Part shown: one piece after another, positions 18,622 through 27,755 of the stretch | Layout of the letters: every line of letters begins with the position of its first letter | Numbering within the stretch: position 1 is the stretch's first letter | Origin: Planctomycetota bacterium | Lineage (GTDB): Bacteria; Planctomycetota; UBA1135; GCA-002686595 | DNA: 64,000 nucleotides | Assembly: GCA_016712565.1 (NCBI GenBank) | Contig: JADJQU010000005.1 | Coordinates: 186,001-250,000 of the forward strand | Direction: 5' to 3' | Notes under the pieces: generated by a model | The model's input: only the letters and a program-made list of their open reading frames with translations | What the model was told of the DNA's origin: nothing | The model's database searches: none | Program-made: the position numbers and the translations under genes

Positions 18622-19947
18622 ATGTTGCCGGGAGCCATGGCAGACCACCCCCTCGACCCTTCTGTCCTCCGCGTCCCGGTCCCTCGAACTTCCGCGGCCG
18701 GACGCCTGGCCGGGCCCATGGCCCTGGGGGTTGTGGCGATCTTCCTTGGGGCGGCCCACCAGGTTCCAGCCCCGGTGCAGGAGCGGCTCGTGCTGGAGAC
18801 CCTCTCGGGCAAGCAGGAGCTCCGTCCCGCCGCCGCGCCGGGCGAGTTCACCTTCGGGCCGCGGGGAACGGTGTTCCTGCGCTACGAGGGCCCGCGCCCT
18901 GAGATGCCCCGTTCCCCGGCCCGGTTGGTGCTTTCCGACGGCCAGCGCTGGATGGGCGGCGTGGCGGGCGGGAGCGGCGACACCCTGCGCTTTTCCGCGA
19001 GCCTGGGTGCAGAGCTCTCGGTCTCCGTGGACCACGTGGCGCGCCTGGAGTTCGACGGCCGACTGCCGGATGCGGACCGCGGCTCCCTGACGCCGGCCGC
19101 GGAGGGCGATCGGTTGTACTGGGTCCACGACGGTGCCCTGGAGCGGGTGGACGGCTCCTTCGAGGCCTTCGCCGACGAGGGCGTGGTGCTCACCGGCGTC
19201 CTGGGGAAGCGCACGTTTCCCTGGGACGAAGTGGGCGCCCTGCTGGTGGCCGCTCTGGAAGAGGGCCAGGCACCGGCGCGGCCGGAGGGAATCCCGCTGG
19301 TGGTGGACATCGACGACGGCTCGCGCATCGCCGGGGCCTTCGTGGGTCCGACGGGCGCGGACGACGCAGGCTCGCGGCTCCCGGGGTTCGATCTCGAGAC
19401 GGCCTTCGGGGCGCGGGTGCGCGTGCCCTTCGCCCGGGTGTGGGAGGCGGCCCTGGACGACGGGTGCTTCGCCTACCTGTCCGATCTGCCCCCCGCGCGC
19501 GCCCAGGCCGGTTCGCTGTTCGGCGACGAGCTGGGACTCTCCTGGCCCCACCAAGTGGACCGCTCGGTGGTGGGCACGCCGCTCTCGGTGGCCGGCCGAC
19601 GCCGGGCCCGCGGACTGGGCGTCCATGCTCCGAGTCGACTGGTGTGGGACCTTGTGCCCGTCGCCGGCTCGGAGGTGCGCCCCGCCCGGGAACTGGCCGG
19701 AGAAGTGGGCATCGACGACTCCGTGCGCACCACCAGCGCCCGCGGCTGCGTGCGCTTCCAGGTGCACGTGGACGGCGTGCTGCGCTGGGATTCGGGCCCG
19801 GTGCGCGGTGGGGAGGAGGCGCGGCCCATTCCGCGCATCGACCTGCGGGGCGCCAAGGAGCTGGCCCTGGTGGTGGACCAGGACGAGGACTCGTTCGTGG
19901 CCGACCGCGCCGACTGGCTGCGGCTACTCCTGGTCCGCGAGCCCTGA
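18622..19947 (+). CDS. Exported or anchored protein with C-terminal NPCBM domain
   Basis: 441 residues. A hydrophobic segment at about residues 34-48 (ALGVVAIFLGAAH) is a signal or anchor. The middle holds two short beta-barrel-like repeats (LVLSDGQRWMGGVAGG, VVDIDDGSRIAGAFVG). The last 150 residues match the NPCBM/NEW2 domain: GRRRARGLGVHAPSRLVWDL, GIDDSVR, RFQVHVDG, and RIDLRGAKELALVVD with a closing DRADW. NPCBM domains bind carbohydrate in glycoside hydrolases and planctomycete surface proteins; no catalytic domain is present. The start at 18622 has AAGGAAG upstream; an ATG at 18637 is an alternative. Its last 24 bases overlap the convergent GGDEF gene. Confidence 0.75.
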   Translation: MLPGAMADHPLDPSVLRVPVPRTSAAGRLAGPMALGVVAIFLGAAHQVPAPVQERLVLETLSGKQELRPAAAPGEFTFGPRGTVFLRYEGPRPEMPRSPARLVLSDGQRWMGGVAGGSGDTLRFSASLGAELSVSVDHVARLEFDGRLPDADRGSLTPAAEGDRLYWVHDGALERVDGSFEAFADEGVVLTGVLGKRTFPWDEVGALLVAALEEGQAPARPEGIPLVVDIDDGSRIAGAFVGPTGADDAGSRLPGFDLETAFGARVRVPFARVWEAALDDGCFAYLSDLPPARAQAGSLFGDELGLSWPHQVDRSVVGTPLSVAGRRRARGLGVHAPSRLVWDLVPVAGSEVRPARELAGEVGIDDSVRTTSARGCVRFQVHVDGVLRWDSGPVRGGEEARPIPRIDLRGAKELALVVDQDEDSFVADRADWLRLLLVREP

Positions 19948-21072
19948 TTCCCGCGCGGCTTCCAGCCCGCGGAAGTACACGCCCTGGTTGCCGCCGCGGG
20001 CCTTGGCATGGCGCAGGGCCTCCTCGGCATGCAGTCGCAGGGTTTGGGCGCCGTCGAGATCCGTTCCGTTGAAGGTCTCGAAGCCGATGCTGGCGCTGAT
20101 TTGGATGTCGGCCTTGGCGCCCGGCAGACGGCCCGAGAGTTCGTGGATGCCCTCCAGCAGGCGCTGCAGCACGCGCACGGCATCCACCTTCTTCGTGTAG
20201 GGCAGCACCACCGCGAACTCGTCTCCGCCGAGCCGGCCGGCGACGTCCTCCGTGCGCAGGGCTCCGCGGATCACGCTGCCCACGCGGGCGATCACCAGGT
20301 CACCCACGGTGTGGTCGTGGAGCTTGTTGACCTTGCCGAAGTGGTCGAGGTCGAGCAGCAGCAGGGCGAGGTCGAAATGGTGCCGCTGGGCGGCCGAGAC
20401 GTGCTCCCGCAAGCGTTCCTGGAAGGCCTGGGGCCGTAGCAGATCGGTTCGATCGTCGTGGGCCGCGCGGTGGCGCAGCACCTCCATTTCGGCCAGGCGC
20501 TCGGACAAGTGCTCCAGGCGCGCCATGCGCATCTGGATTTCCTCGGGCGGGGCGCTGCGGTGGACCAGGTCCCAGGCTCCGTGCTCGAGCGCCCGGGCGC
20601 ACAGGATCGGGATCAGGGGGTCGCCCGGATCGGTGACCACCAGCACGGGCGTGGGGGGCTCCGCCGCATGGGCGCGGGCGCGTTCGATGGCGCGCAGTTC
20701 CACCGAGCCCACGCGGGCCAGGGGGTCCACGACGATCACGGCCGGCCGCAGCACCGCCAGACGCTCCAGGGTGTCCCGCAACTGCCCGGTCCCCTCGACG
20801 GCATGGCCGGAGGCCGCGGCGGCGACCTTTTCCAGGGTGCCCTCTCCGCGGTGGTCGCAGACGAGGATGACGGCCTGGGAAACGGGCCGGGCGACCTCGG
20901 CAATGCCCTGGTGGAGGCCCTCGGCAGGGAGGGGCTCCGGGCGTTCGGGGGGCAGTTCTGACACGCTTTCGATCGGCGTACCGGTGGCTTCCAGCCCCGC
21001 ATCGAGGGGCCGGGGCCCCAGGGGGGCCGGGCGGGTAGCGCCGCGAGAAGCATACTGGGCCGGTCCGGACAA
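19924..21072 (-). CDS. Response-regulator-like diguanylate cyclase (GGDEF)
   Basis: 382 residues. Region 66-185 looks like a degenerate receiver domain (VIVVDP with Asp116 at the phospho-acceptor position, PVLVVTD, then GAWDLV). The GGDEF domain follows, with LLLLDLDHFGKVN and an intact active site RLGGDEFAVVLP (GGDEF at 282-286). RTED at 273-276, five residues before the active site, is an RxxD inhibitory site, so feedback inhibition by c-di-GMP is expected. The enzyme joins two GTP into cyclic di-GMP, a signal for attachment and surface behaviour. No membrane segment is seen. Convergent overlap of 24 bases with the NPCBM gene. Confidence 0.88.
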   Translation of the reverse strand: MSGPAQYASRGATRPAPLGPRPLDAGLEATGTPIESVSELPPERPEPLPAEGLHQGIAEVARPVSQAVILVCDHRGEGTLEKVAAAASGHAVEGTGQLRDTLERLAVLRPAVIVVDPLARVGSVELRAIERARAHAAEPPTPVLVVTDPGDPLIPILCARALEHGAWDLVHRSAPPEEIQMRMARLEHLSERLAEMEVLRHRAAHDDRTDLLRPQAFQERLREHVSAAQRHHFDLALLLLDLDHFGKVNKLHDHTVGDLVIARVGSVIRGALRTEDVAGRLGGDEFAVVLPYTKKVDAVRVLQRLLEGIHELSGRLPGAKADIQISASIGFETFNGTDLDGAQTLRLHAEEALRHAKARGGNQGVYFRGLEAARESGLADQE

Positions 21073-21513
21073 GGTGTCTTATTTAGGAAGTTGCTTTTCG
21101 GGTGGACGCCCGTCCCGTCGATGCCGCCAGGGCCGCGGAAGGTCGTCGCACGGGGGGGGAAGTACCCCCGCGCCAGGGCCCCACCCTGATCGGAGTGGGG
21201 CAGAAATTCTATCCTTGGGGGGCCCGAAAGGGCAGGGGGACGGGGCACTTCTCAAGCGGAAGCAGCCCGCCTGCGTGGCACCGGACCGGGCAGCGGCCGC
21301 GAGCTCCCCGGGGGCGTCGACCGCTGGGCACGGCGCGCGCCGGACGCTCCAGCGTTGACTTCGAGCGGCCTGCGGATAAGCTGCTTCGCCCCTCGTACCC
21401 GGATGGTCCGGCGTACGAATTCGTGTCGCGTCCCAGCGTTCGAGTCCGGTCCACGACCGGGCCCTTCGACGGGAGGCCGGGGGAGGCCGGCGCGCACTTC
21501 TCCCTGGAATTTC
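21073..21513 (+). other. Divergent spacer and leader of the rpsB operon
   Basis: 441 bases between the GGDEF gene (minus) and rpsB (plus). It includes an AT-rich patch at 21078-21101 (possible minus-strand promoter), a G-run next to a C-run near 21149-21175, and a good plus-strand promoter at 21355-21382. Transcription from that promoter would give a leader of about 120 bases, long enough for S2 autoregulation as known for other rpsB leaders, though I cannot identify a specific fold. No gene is seen. Confidence 0.5.
21355..21382 (+). promoter_or_regulatory. Sigma-70-like promoter for rpsB
   Basis: TTGACT (21355-21360), a 16-base spacer, then TAAGCT (21377-21382). It stands in a GC-rich background about 130 bases before the rpsB ATG. 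The -35 box matches consensus at five of six positions; the -10 is weaker. Confidence 0.5.
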
Positions 21514-22380
21514 ATGGAACCCCTGAACGCACAACAGCTGATTGACGCCGGAGTGCATTTCGGATGCCGCGTGTCGCGGTGGAATCCGAAGATGGCCCCG
21601 TACATCTACGGGCGGCGCAATCTGATCCACATCATCGACCTGCGCGAGACTCTGCGCGGGCTTCTCCGCGCGCAGAGCTTCCTGCGCGGGCTCGCCGCCG
21701 AGGGCGCCCAGATCCTCTGGGTCGGCACCAAGCGCCAAGTGAAGGGCGTGATCCAGGACGCCGGTCAACAGACCGGCATGCCGGTGGTCACCGAGCGCTG
21801 GATCGGCGGCACCCTGACCAACTTCTCCGTGATCCGTTCGCGCCTGCGGCGCCTCGAGGAACTCGAGACGATGGAGGAGTCCGGCGGCCTCGCCGTGCAC
21901 TCCAAGAAGATGATCTCGACCCTGCGCCGCGAGCGCAAGAAGATCGAGCGCAACCTCTCGGGCATCCGCGAGATGACCGCCATCCCCGGCGCCATGGTCG
22001 TGATCGATCCGGGCCGCGAAGCCAACGCCGTCAAGGAAGCGCGCCGCCTCGGCGTGCCGGTGATCGGCCTGTTGGACACCGACTGCGATCCGAGCGTCTG
22101 CGACATCGTGATCCCCGGCAACGACGACGCGCTGCGTTCGGTGCGCCTGCTCCTCGAGCGCCTGGTCAAGGCGGTCGAGGAAGGCTGCGCCGCGCGCCGC
22201 GAACAGTCGGCGGCCATGGGCGACAGCGAGCGCCAGGGCGAGATCGTCCCCATGGGCGACGAGCCCCGTCCGACGCGCGGCAACAAGCCGCCGCCGCCGC
22301 TGCGCCAACGGCGCGAGACCGCCACCGTCGTTCCGGGCCTCGAGAAGGTCCAGAGCACCGACACGGAAGAGACTCCCTGA
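21514..22380 (+). CDS. rpsB: 30S ribosomal protein S2
   Basis: 288 residues. It opens with LIDAGVHFGCRVSRWNPKMAPYI (shortened here to its core LIDAGVHFG), followed by IHIIDL, WVGTKRQ, ERWIGGTLTN and IPGAMVVIDP. The C-terminal block VIGLLDTDCDP and IPGNDDALRSV is near-invariant in bacterial S2. A 50-residue charged, Pro-rich tail extends beyond the usual end. S2 binds late to the 30S head-body hinge. It is first in the classical rpsB-tsf-pyrH-frr cluster; the start is set by conservation and a hydrophilic MEPLNAQQ opening. Confidence 0.97.
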   Translation: MEPLNAQQLIDAGVHFGCRVSRWNPKMAPYIYGRRNLIHIIDLRETLRGLLRAQSFLRGLAAEGAQILWVGTKRQVKGVIQDAGQQTGMPVVTERWIGGTLTNFSVIRSRLRRLEELETMEESGGLAVHSKKMISTLRRERKKIERNLSGIREMTAIPGAMVVIDPGREANAVKEARRLGVPVIGLLDTDCDPSVCDIVIPGNDDALRSVRLLLERLVKAVEEGCAARREQSAAMGDSERQGEIVPMGDEPRPTRGNKPPPPLRQRRETATVVPGLEKVQSTDTEETP

Positions 22381-22384
22381 GCGA

Positions 22385-22406
22385 GCGCCGCGCACGCGCG
22401 CGGCGC
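22385..22406 (+). terminator. GC hairpin between rpsB and tsf
   Basis: GCGCCGCGC (22385-22393) and GCGCGGCGC (22398-22406) form a perfect 9-bp stem with a 4-base loop, starting five bases after the rpsB stop. There is no T-run. In this GC-rich genome it may act as a terminator or attenuator that lowers tsf expression relative to rpsB, or as an mRNA 3'-end stabiliser. The 288-base rpsB-tsf gap is otherwise empty. Confidence 0.5.
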
Positions 22407-22668
22407 CCTCCTCGTTGCTCGGGGTCCCGCGCCCGGCCCACGCTCCGCGGGGGGGGGGCCGCGGGGCGGGGCGCGCCGGCCTCTCGGCCACCGCAGGCCC
22501 GGACGCGCTCCGGGCCCCCGGAGCCCGGCCAGGGTCGCGGCCGGTCCGAGACCCCGCGGGGCCCGCTCCGTCGGGGAGTTTCACGGGCCGGCGCGAGATC
22601 CCCGCAGCAGAAGCGAGCCAGCATCCCGTTCCTCAGTCGGGCACGAACCCAGTCACGAATTCAGGCAT

Positions 22669-23520
22669 ATGGAAATCACCTCGAAAATGGTCCAGGACCT
22701 GCGCGAGCGCTCGGGCGCTCCGCTGATGGACTGCAAGCGCGCTCTGTCCGCCACGGGCGGCGACGTCGATGCCGCCTTCGACCATCTGCGCAAGGCGGGG
22801 CTCAAGACCGCCGACAAGAAGGCCGGCCGCTCCATGGCCGCCGGCCGGGTCGGCGCGACGATCTCCCCGGACGGCAAGGCGGGGGCGCTGATCGCGCTCT
22901 CCTGCGAGACCGACTTCTCGGCCAACACCACCGACTTCGGCGACATGGTGGCCAAGATGGGCGCCCACGCCCTCAAGCACCGGCCGGCCTCGGTGGAGGC
23001 CATGCTGGCCCAGAAGTTCGACGGCGCGTCGATGACCATCGACGAGACCCTCAAGCAACTGGTGGGCAAGATCGGTGAGAACATGCAGCTCGCCAGCATG
23101 GCCCACTACGCCAATCCGGCGGGCCGTGTGGGGGCCTATGTGCACCACAACCACCGCGCGGGCGCCCTGATCTCGCTCACCACGGGAGCCGCGGCCGACA
23201 AGGTCGACCCGCTGCTCAAGACCCTGGGCATGCACATCGTCTCCAGCAAGCCCACGGCCAAGAGCCGCGGCGAGGTGTCGGCCGAGGTGATCGAGCGCGA
23301 GAAGACCGTCTACCGCGAAAGCGACGACGTCAAGGGCAAGCCCGCCGAGCGCATCCCCAAGATCCTCGAGGGCAAGCTGGAAAAATTCTTCCAGGGCATC
23401 GTGCTGGTGGAGCAGCCCTGGGTCATGGATCCGTCGCTCACCGTCCAGAAGGCCGTCACGGCCGCCCTGGGCGCCGACGCGCGCATCGAGGCGTTCAGCC
23501 TCTTCCAGGCCGGCGCCTGA
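22669..23520 (+). CDS. tsf: Elongation factor Ts
   Basis: 283 residues. The N-terminal UBA-like domain (VQDLRERSGAPLMDCKRAL) and the core motif ETDFSANTTDF, equivalent to the TDFV-N motif that inserts between Mg and the nucleotide in EF-Tu, are intact. The C-terminal part keeps IPKILEGKLEKFF and LVEQPWVMDPS. EF-Ts recycles EF-Tu-GDP to EF-Tu-GTP. Downstream spacing to pyrH is 19 bases, so tsf-pyrH-frr are probably one transcript. Confidence 0.97.
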   Translation: MEITSKMVQDLRERSGAPLMDCKRALSATGGDVDAAFDHLRKAGLKTADKKAGRSMAAGRVGATISPDGKAGALIALSCETDFSANTTDFGDMVAKMGAHALKHRPASVEAMLAQKFDGASMTIDETLKQLVGKIGENMQLASMAHYANPAGRVGAYVHHNHRAGALISLTTGAAADKVDPLLKTLGMHIVSSKPTAKSRGEVSAEVIEREKTVYRESDDVKGKPAERIPKILEGKLEKFFQGIVLVEQPWVMDPSLTVQKAVTAALGADARIEAFSLFQAGA

Positions 23521-23539
23521 GCGAGGTACAACCCTCGCC

Positions 23540-24250
23540 ATGGCCTACCAGCGGGTCCTCCTGAAACTGTCCGGCGAGGCGCTGGGCGCGTCCGCCAGCG
23601 GCCACGGCCTCGATGCCGACGCGATCGGCCTGATCGCCCGGCAAGTGGCCCACGTCAGCTCCATCGGCGTCGAGGTGGCCATCGTGGTCGGCGGCGGGAA
23701 CATCCTGCGGGGCGCCGAGTTTTCCAAGCTCGGCGGCCACCGGGCCAACGCCGACTACATGGGCATGCTGGGCACGGTGATCAATGCCCTGGCCCTTTCC
23801 GACGCCATCGAACAGTGCGGCGTGGACACGCGCGTGCAGACCGCCATCGAGATCCGTCAGGTGGCCGAGCCCTTCGTGCGCCGCCGGGCCATCGCGCACC
23901 TGGAGAAGGGGCGCGTGGTGCTGCTCGCCGCGGGCACGGGCAATCCGTACTTCACCACGGACACGGCCGCCGCCCTGCGCGCCCGGGAACTGGGCTGCGA
24001 GGTGCTGCTCAAGGCCACGAAAGTGGACGGCGTCTACACCCGTGACCCCAAGAAGCACGCCGACGCGGAGCGCATCCCCGCGCTGACGCACCAGCAGGTG
24101 ATCGAGCAGCAGCTCAAGGTGATGGACGCCTCGGCCATCAGCCTGTGCATGGAATCCAACCTCCCCGTGGTCGTGTTCGACCTCTTCACCGAGGGCAACA
24201 TCGAGCGCGTGATCCGCGGAGAGAATCTCGGGACCGTCATCAGGAGTTGA
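23540..24250 (+). CDS. pyrH: UMP kinase
   Basis: 236 residues of the amino-acid-kinase fold. Seen: LLKLSGEALG at the N-terminus (phosphate-binding Lys and Gly loop), VVGGGNILRG, ADYMGMLGTVINALAL (UMP site), AAGTGNPYFTTDTAAALRA and KATKVDGVYT. It phosphorylates UMP to UDP, the entry to pyrimidine triphosphates. The bacterial enzyme is hexameric and unrelated to eukaryotic UMP/CMP kinase. It keeps the conserved position between tsf and frr, with a 4-base gap to frr. Confidence 0.97.
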   Translation: MAYQRVLLKLSGEALGASASGHGLDADAIGLIARQVAHVSSIGVEVAIVVGGGNILRGAEFSKLGGHRANADYMGMLGTVINALALSDAIEQCGVDTRVQTAIEIRQVAEPFVRRRAIAHLEKGRVVLLAAGTGNPYFTTDTAAALRARELGCEVLLKATKVDGVYTRDPKKHADAERIPALTHQQVIEQQLKVMDASAISLCMESNLPVVVFDLFTEGNIERVIRGENLGTVIRS

Positions 24251-24254
24251 GACC

Positions 24255-24818
24255 ATGAGCGTTTCACAGAAGATCCAGGACGACACGAAGGCCGTGCTCG
24301 AAAAGGCCCTGCACCACCTCCAGGAGGTGCTGCGCGGCGTGCGCACGGGGCGCGCGACCTCGGCCCTGGTCGACAACATCAAGGTCGATTACTACGGGTC
24401 GATGACGCCGCTGAATCAGATGGCGGCGATCTCCACGCCCGAGCCGCGCCAGATCCTGATCAAGCCCTTCGATGCCAGCTCGCTCACCGAGATCACCAAG
24501 GCGATCCAGAAGTCCGACCTGGGCATCACGCCCCAGTCCGACGGCAAGGTGCTGCGCCTCAACATGCCGCCGCTCTCCGGCGAGCAGCGCACCAAGTACG
24601 CGCACAAGGTGAAGGAAATGGCCGAGGAAGGCCGGATCGCCATGCGCAACGGCCGCCGCGACATGAACAAGCACGCGGACTCGGAGCTCAAGGCCGGCAA
24701 GTTGACCGAGGACGAGCACCGCAAGCTCCACGACAAGGTCCAGGAACTCCTCAAGGAGTACGAGAAGAAGCTCGACCAGGTCCTGGAGAAGAAGATCACC
24801 GAGATCCAGCAGGTCTGA
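24255..24818 (+). CDS. frr: Ribosome recycling factor
   Basis: 187 residues, the expected length. Three-helix-bundle landmarks are visible: RTGRATSALVDNIKVDYYG, PLNQMAAISTPEPRQ, SDLGITPQSDGKVLRL and a long C-terminal helix rich in Lys/Glu with RRDMNK. Together with EF-G it splits post-termination ribosomes. Last gene of the rpsB cluster; the following 246 bases before the tRNA genes carry only GC-rich sequence and a tRNA promoter. Confidence 0.97.
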   Translation: MSVSQKIQDDTKAVLEKALHHLQEVLRGVRTGRATSALVDNIKVDYYGSMTPLNQMAAISTPEPRQILIKPFDASSLTEITKAIQKSDLGITPQSDGKVLRLNMPPLSGEQRTKYAHKVKEMAEEGRIAMRNGRRDMNKHADSELKAGKLTEDEHRKLHDKVQELLKEYEKKLDQVLEKKITEIQQV

Positions 24819-25025
24819 AGCCACTCGGTCCCGCCGCGCGAAGGATCCGCGCCCGCTGCCGCCGCGCCGGTGGGGCCGGTGGGCGGCCTGGGACCGGGAC
24901 CACCGCCGTCGCGCGGTCCCGTCGGCTCCGGCGGCCCCGCAGGCCCCGCAGGCGCCGCAAGCCGTGGTGCGGGCCTTCCCGGGACACGCTCCCGCTCCCG
25001 GGGCGGCATGCGCTGCGCCGCGCCC

Positions 25026-25053
25026 TTGCACCGGATTGACCGGGCGCTATGCT
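25026..25053 (+). promoter_or_regulatory. Promoter of the tRNA-Lys pair
   Basis: TTGCAC (25026-25031), a 16-base spacer, TATGCT (25048-25053). Transcription would begin a few bases before the mature tRNA at 25065, as expected for a tRNA operon. Confidence 0.6.
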
Positions 25054-25064
25054 CTCCGACCCCC

Positions 25065-25140
25065 GCCCGCGTAGCTCAGCTGGTAGAGCAATTGACTCTT
25101 AATCAAAAGGTCCCAGGTTCGATCCCTGGCGCGGGCACCA
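25065..25140 (+). tRNA. tRNA-Lys (anticodon CTT)
   Basis: 76 bases including an encoded CCA. The acceptor stem GCCCGCG/CGCGGGC pairs perfectly. There is a D-arm GCTC..GAGC, an anticodon loop CTCTTAA reading CTT, and a T-arm CCAGG-TTCGATC-CCTGG. The first anticodon-stem pair is an A-A mismatch, otherwise canonical. It decodes AAG, the dominant Lys codon in a GC-rich genome. Confidence 0.95.
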
Positions 25141-25210
25141 TCCACCCAAGAACCCCAGGCAGGCCGCGGTCCCCGCGGGCTTCTGGCGTCGCGATGGCCC
25201 ACCTGAATCC

Positions 25211-25280
<70 letters not shown>

Positions 25281-25286
<6 letters not shown>

Positions 25287-26257
25287 GGCCTCCCCCCCAG
25301 GGCGAGCCTTGGTCGGGGAAGAGCGGCCCTTTCCGTGCCCCCGCGCGTTCTCGGCTCCACCGGTCCCGCGGAGTCGGGCCTCGAGGGGGAGTGCTCGGTG
25401 GGCGCGGTGCCCGCCTCGAGCCCAGGCACGCCATCCTCGGGCGCCAGTCCGCCGAGGACGCGGTAGATCCTTGCCCAGTACAGGGCCCGGGCCACGCCCA
25501 CGATGCCCGAGAGGCAGGCGTAGAGGATGGAAGTCACGGAGGAGAAGCACCAGAACGGCTCGAAGCCCACCAGGGCCGCCAGGGAGCCGAGGACCGCGCT
25601 CAGACCGAAGTCCAGCAGGGCCGCGCGAAACGTGGCCCAGCCGTCGTTGCGCGCCAGCCGCCAGCCGTGCTGGAGCGCCGAGACCACGCCGCGCTGGTTC
25701 TGGGCCAGGCTCTGCAGGCTCAGCTGGAACAGCACGGAGACCACCGTGGCGTAGGCACAGCAGAAGAGCAGGAAAGGTCCCCCGATCAGGTAGGCGCGCC
25801 AGTCGTGCTCGTCGCCGCCCAGGGCCCAGAAGACGAGCAGACCCAGGCCCAGGATCGAGAGGTCCAGGAGCAGCACGCACAGCCACAGGCCCAGCGTGGA
25901 GGCGGTGATGCCCAGACCCTGGGCCCACAGGTCCGACAAACGCGCCGCGCCTCGGCTGGCGACGGCTTCGTTCCAGCGCCGCGGCTCCGCCAGTCGCGCG
26001 AGGCCCACCACCATCCGTACCAGCGGAGGCAACAGGATCGGGACGAAGGAGAGCCACATCAGGGCCGCCAGGGAGTCGCTGGCGCCGCTCTGGACGGCCC
26101 GAAAGCCCACGGCGGGCACCACCAGGACCGAGGGGAAGAACAGGCCGACGATCCAGATCCACGACGGGCGGGCCGCCTGCCGGGCGGCGTCGGCCAAGAG
26201 GGCCTGGGCCGAGCGCAGGCTCAGACGGTCGTCAGGGGTTCCGATCCACGTGGACAA
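25281..26257 (-). CDS. Multi-pass membrane protein of unknown function
   Basis: Five or six hydrophobic segments lie between about residues 32 and 285: IWIVGLFFPSVLVVPAVGF, then two close pairs around 70-90 and 125-150, a stretch near 155-180, and two around 215-265. The layout resembles DUF-type membrane domains often fused to phosphodiesterases, but there is no catalytic region. The start appears to be TTG at 26257. As read, the frame continues antisense through both tRNA-Lys genes to 25103, which is not credible. A one-base indel in the C-run at 25290-25297 would end it at 25281, and I use that end. The C-terminal 50 residues are therefore uncertain. Confidence 0.5.
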
Positions 26258-26297
26258 GGGGCGTGTGCTTGCGCGTGCGGAGCGCGCGGATTTCCGT

Positions 26298-27719
26298 CTA
26301 AGTCCGCGGCGCGGCCGCCATGGCCGCCATGGCCGACGCCGCCGCGGCCGGTCCGACGGCGGCCGGCCGGCAGGCCCGTTCGACCTCCTCGACCGTGCGC
26401 GGAATCGCGGCCGTGAGCACCTCGCAACCCTGTTCCGTCACCAGGACGTCGTCCTCGATGCGGATCCCGATGCCGCGCCAGCGGGCCTCCACGCTGGTGT
26501 CGTCGGGGGCGATGTACAGGCCGGGCTCCACGGTCAGCACCTGCCCGGGGGCCAGCGTGCGCGACTGGCCGCCGACCACGTAGGCGCCGCAGTCGTGCAC
26601 GTCCAATCCGAGCCAATGGCTCGTGCGGTGCATGTAGAAGCGCTTGTAGGCCTCGTTCTTCAGCAGTTCCTCGGCCGTGCCCGGGAGCAGGCCCAGGCCG
26701 GCCAGGCCCTCGCACAGCACGCGCACCGCGGTGTCGTGCACCGACACGAACGTGTTGCCCGGCCGCACCTGGAGGGTGGCCGCCTGGAGGGCCCGCAGCA
26801 CCACTTCGTAGAGCGCGCGCTGCTCGGCCTGGAAGCGGCCGTTGATCGGGAACGTGCGCGTCACGTCGCTGGCATAGTGCTCCAGCTCCGAGCCCGCGTC
26901 GATCAACAGGAGTTCCCCGTCGCGCAGGGGGCCGTCGTTGTTCACGTAGTGCAGGATGCAGGCGTTGGCCCCGCCCGCGACGATGTTGCCGTAGGCCGCG
27001 CCGGAGGCGCCGCGGCGCAGGAACGTGTAGGTCAAGAGCGCGTCGATTTCGTTCTCGCCCATGCCGGGCGTGGCCGCGGCCATGGCCGCGCGGTGGGCTT
27101 CGGCGGTGATCGCCACGGCACGGCGCATCACCGAAAGCTCGTGGGGCGTCTTGAACAGCCGCAACTCGTGGAGCAGCGGCGCCGGGTCGAGCACTTCCCC
27201 GGGCAACGCCGCGCTGGAGCGCACCAGGGCGCGCAGGCGGGCGAGCACGGCGTGAAACTGCCGATCGCGGGCTTCGTCGTGGCCCGTGCGGTAGACGATG
27301 CGCTCGAAGCCCGTGAGCAGTTCCGGGAGCCTGGTCCAGAACTCCGCCATGGGGAAAGCCTCGTCCACGCCCAGGGTGCCCGGCGCGGCGGCCACGCCCA
27401 GGCGCAGGCCGCTCCAGACTTCCTCCTCGCGCTTCTTGTCCCGCAGGAAGAGCACCGAGCGCGGCCGCGCGGCGCCCCCGGCCGCGGGTGCCCCGGGCGC
27501 CCCGGGCGCCCCGGGGAGCAGCACCAGGACGCTCTCCGGTTCGCCGAAGCCCGTGAGGTACCAGAAATCGCTGTCGGGTCGGAAGCGGTACTCGGTGTCG
27601 TGGTTGCGGTACTTGAGCGTCGCCGTGGGGATCACGGCGGCCGCGCCGCGTTCGGCCAGTCGGGCCAGGAAGCGCGCGCGGTTCTCCGCGTAGGGCGCGT
27701 GGAAGGTGGAGGCGTCCAT
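26298..27719 (-). CDS. pepP: Xaa-Pro aminopeptidase (aminopeptidase P)
   Basis: 473 residues. An N-terminal creatinase-like domain (FWYLTGFGEPES, FLRDKKREEEVWSG) is followed by the pita-bread metallopeptidase domain. The five metal ligands of the family are visible: LLIDAGSELEHYASDVTRTF (two Asp), HRTSHWLGLDVHD (His), LTVEPGLYI (Glu) and GIGIRIEDDVLV (Glu). It removes N-terminal residues preceding proline, using two Mn ions. The last 25 residues are Ala-rich and variable. An insert near residue 70 holds repeated Gly-Ala-Pro triplets encoded by a GCCCCGGGC repeat. Confidence 0.93.
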   Translation of the reverse strand: MDASTFHAPYAENRARFLARLAERGAAAVIPTATLKYRNHDTEYRFRPDSDFWYLTGFGEPESVLVLLPGAPGAPGAPAAGGAARPRSVLFLRDKKREEEVWSGLRLGVAAAPGTLGVDEAFPMAEFWTRLPELLTGFERIVYRTGHDEARDRQFHAVLARLRALVRSSAALPGEVLDPAPLLHELRLFKTPHELSVMRRAVAITAEAHRAAMAAATPGMGENEIDALLTYTFLRRGASGAAYGNIVAGGANACILHYVNNDGPLRDGELLLIDAGSELEHYASDVTRTFPINGRFQAEQRALYEVVLRALQAATLQVRPGNTFVSVHDTAVRVLCEGLAGLGLLPGTAEELLKNEAYKRFYMHRTSHWLGLDVHDCGAYVVGGQSRTLAPGQVLTVEPGLYIAPDDTSVEARWRGIGIRIEDDVLVTEQGCEVLTAAIPRTVEEVERACRPAAVGPAAAASAMAAMAAAPRT

Positions 27720-27755
27720 GGGGAGGGGAGCCTACCGTGCCCCAGCGCACCGCGC

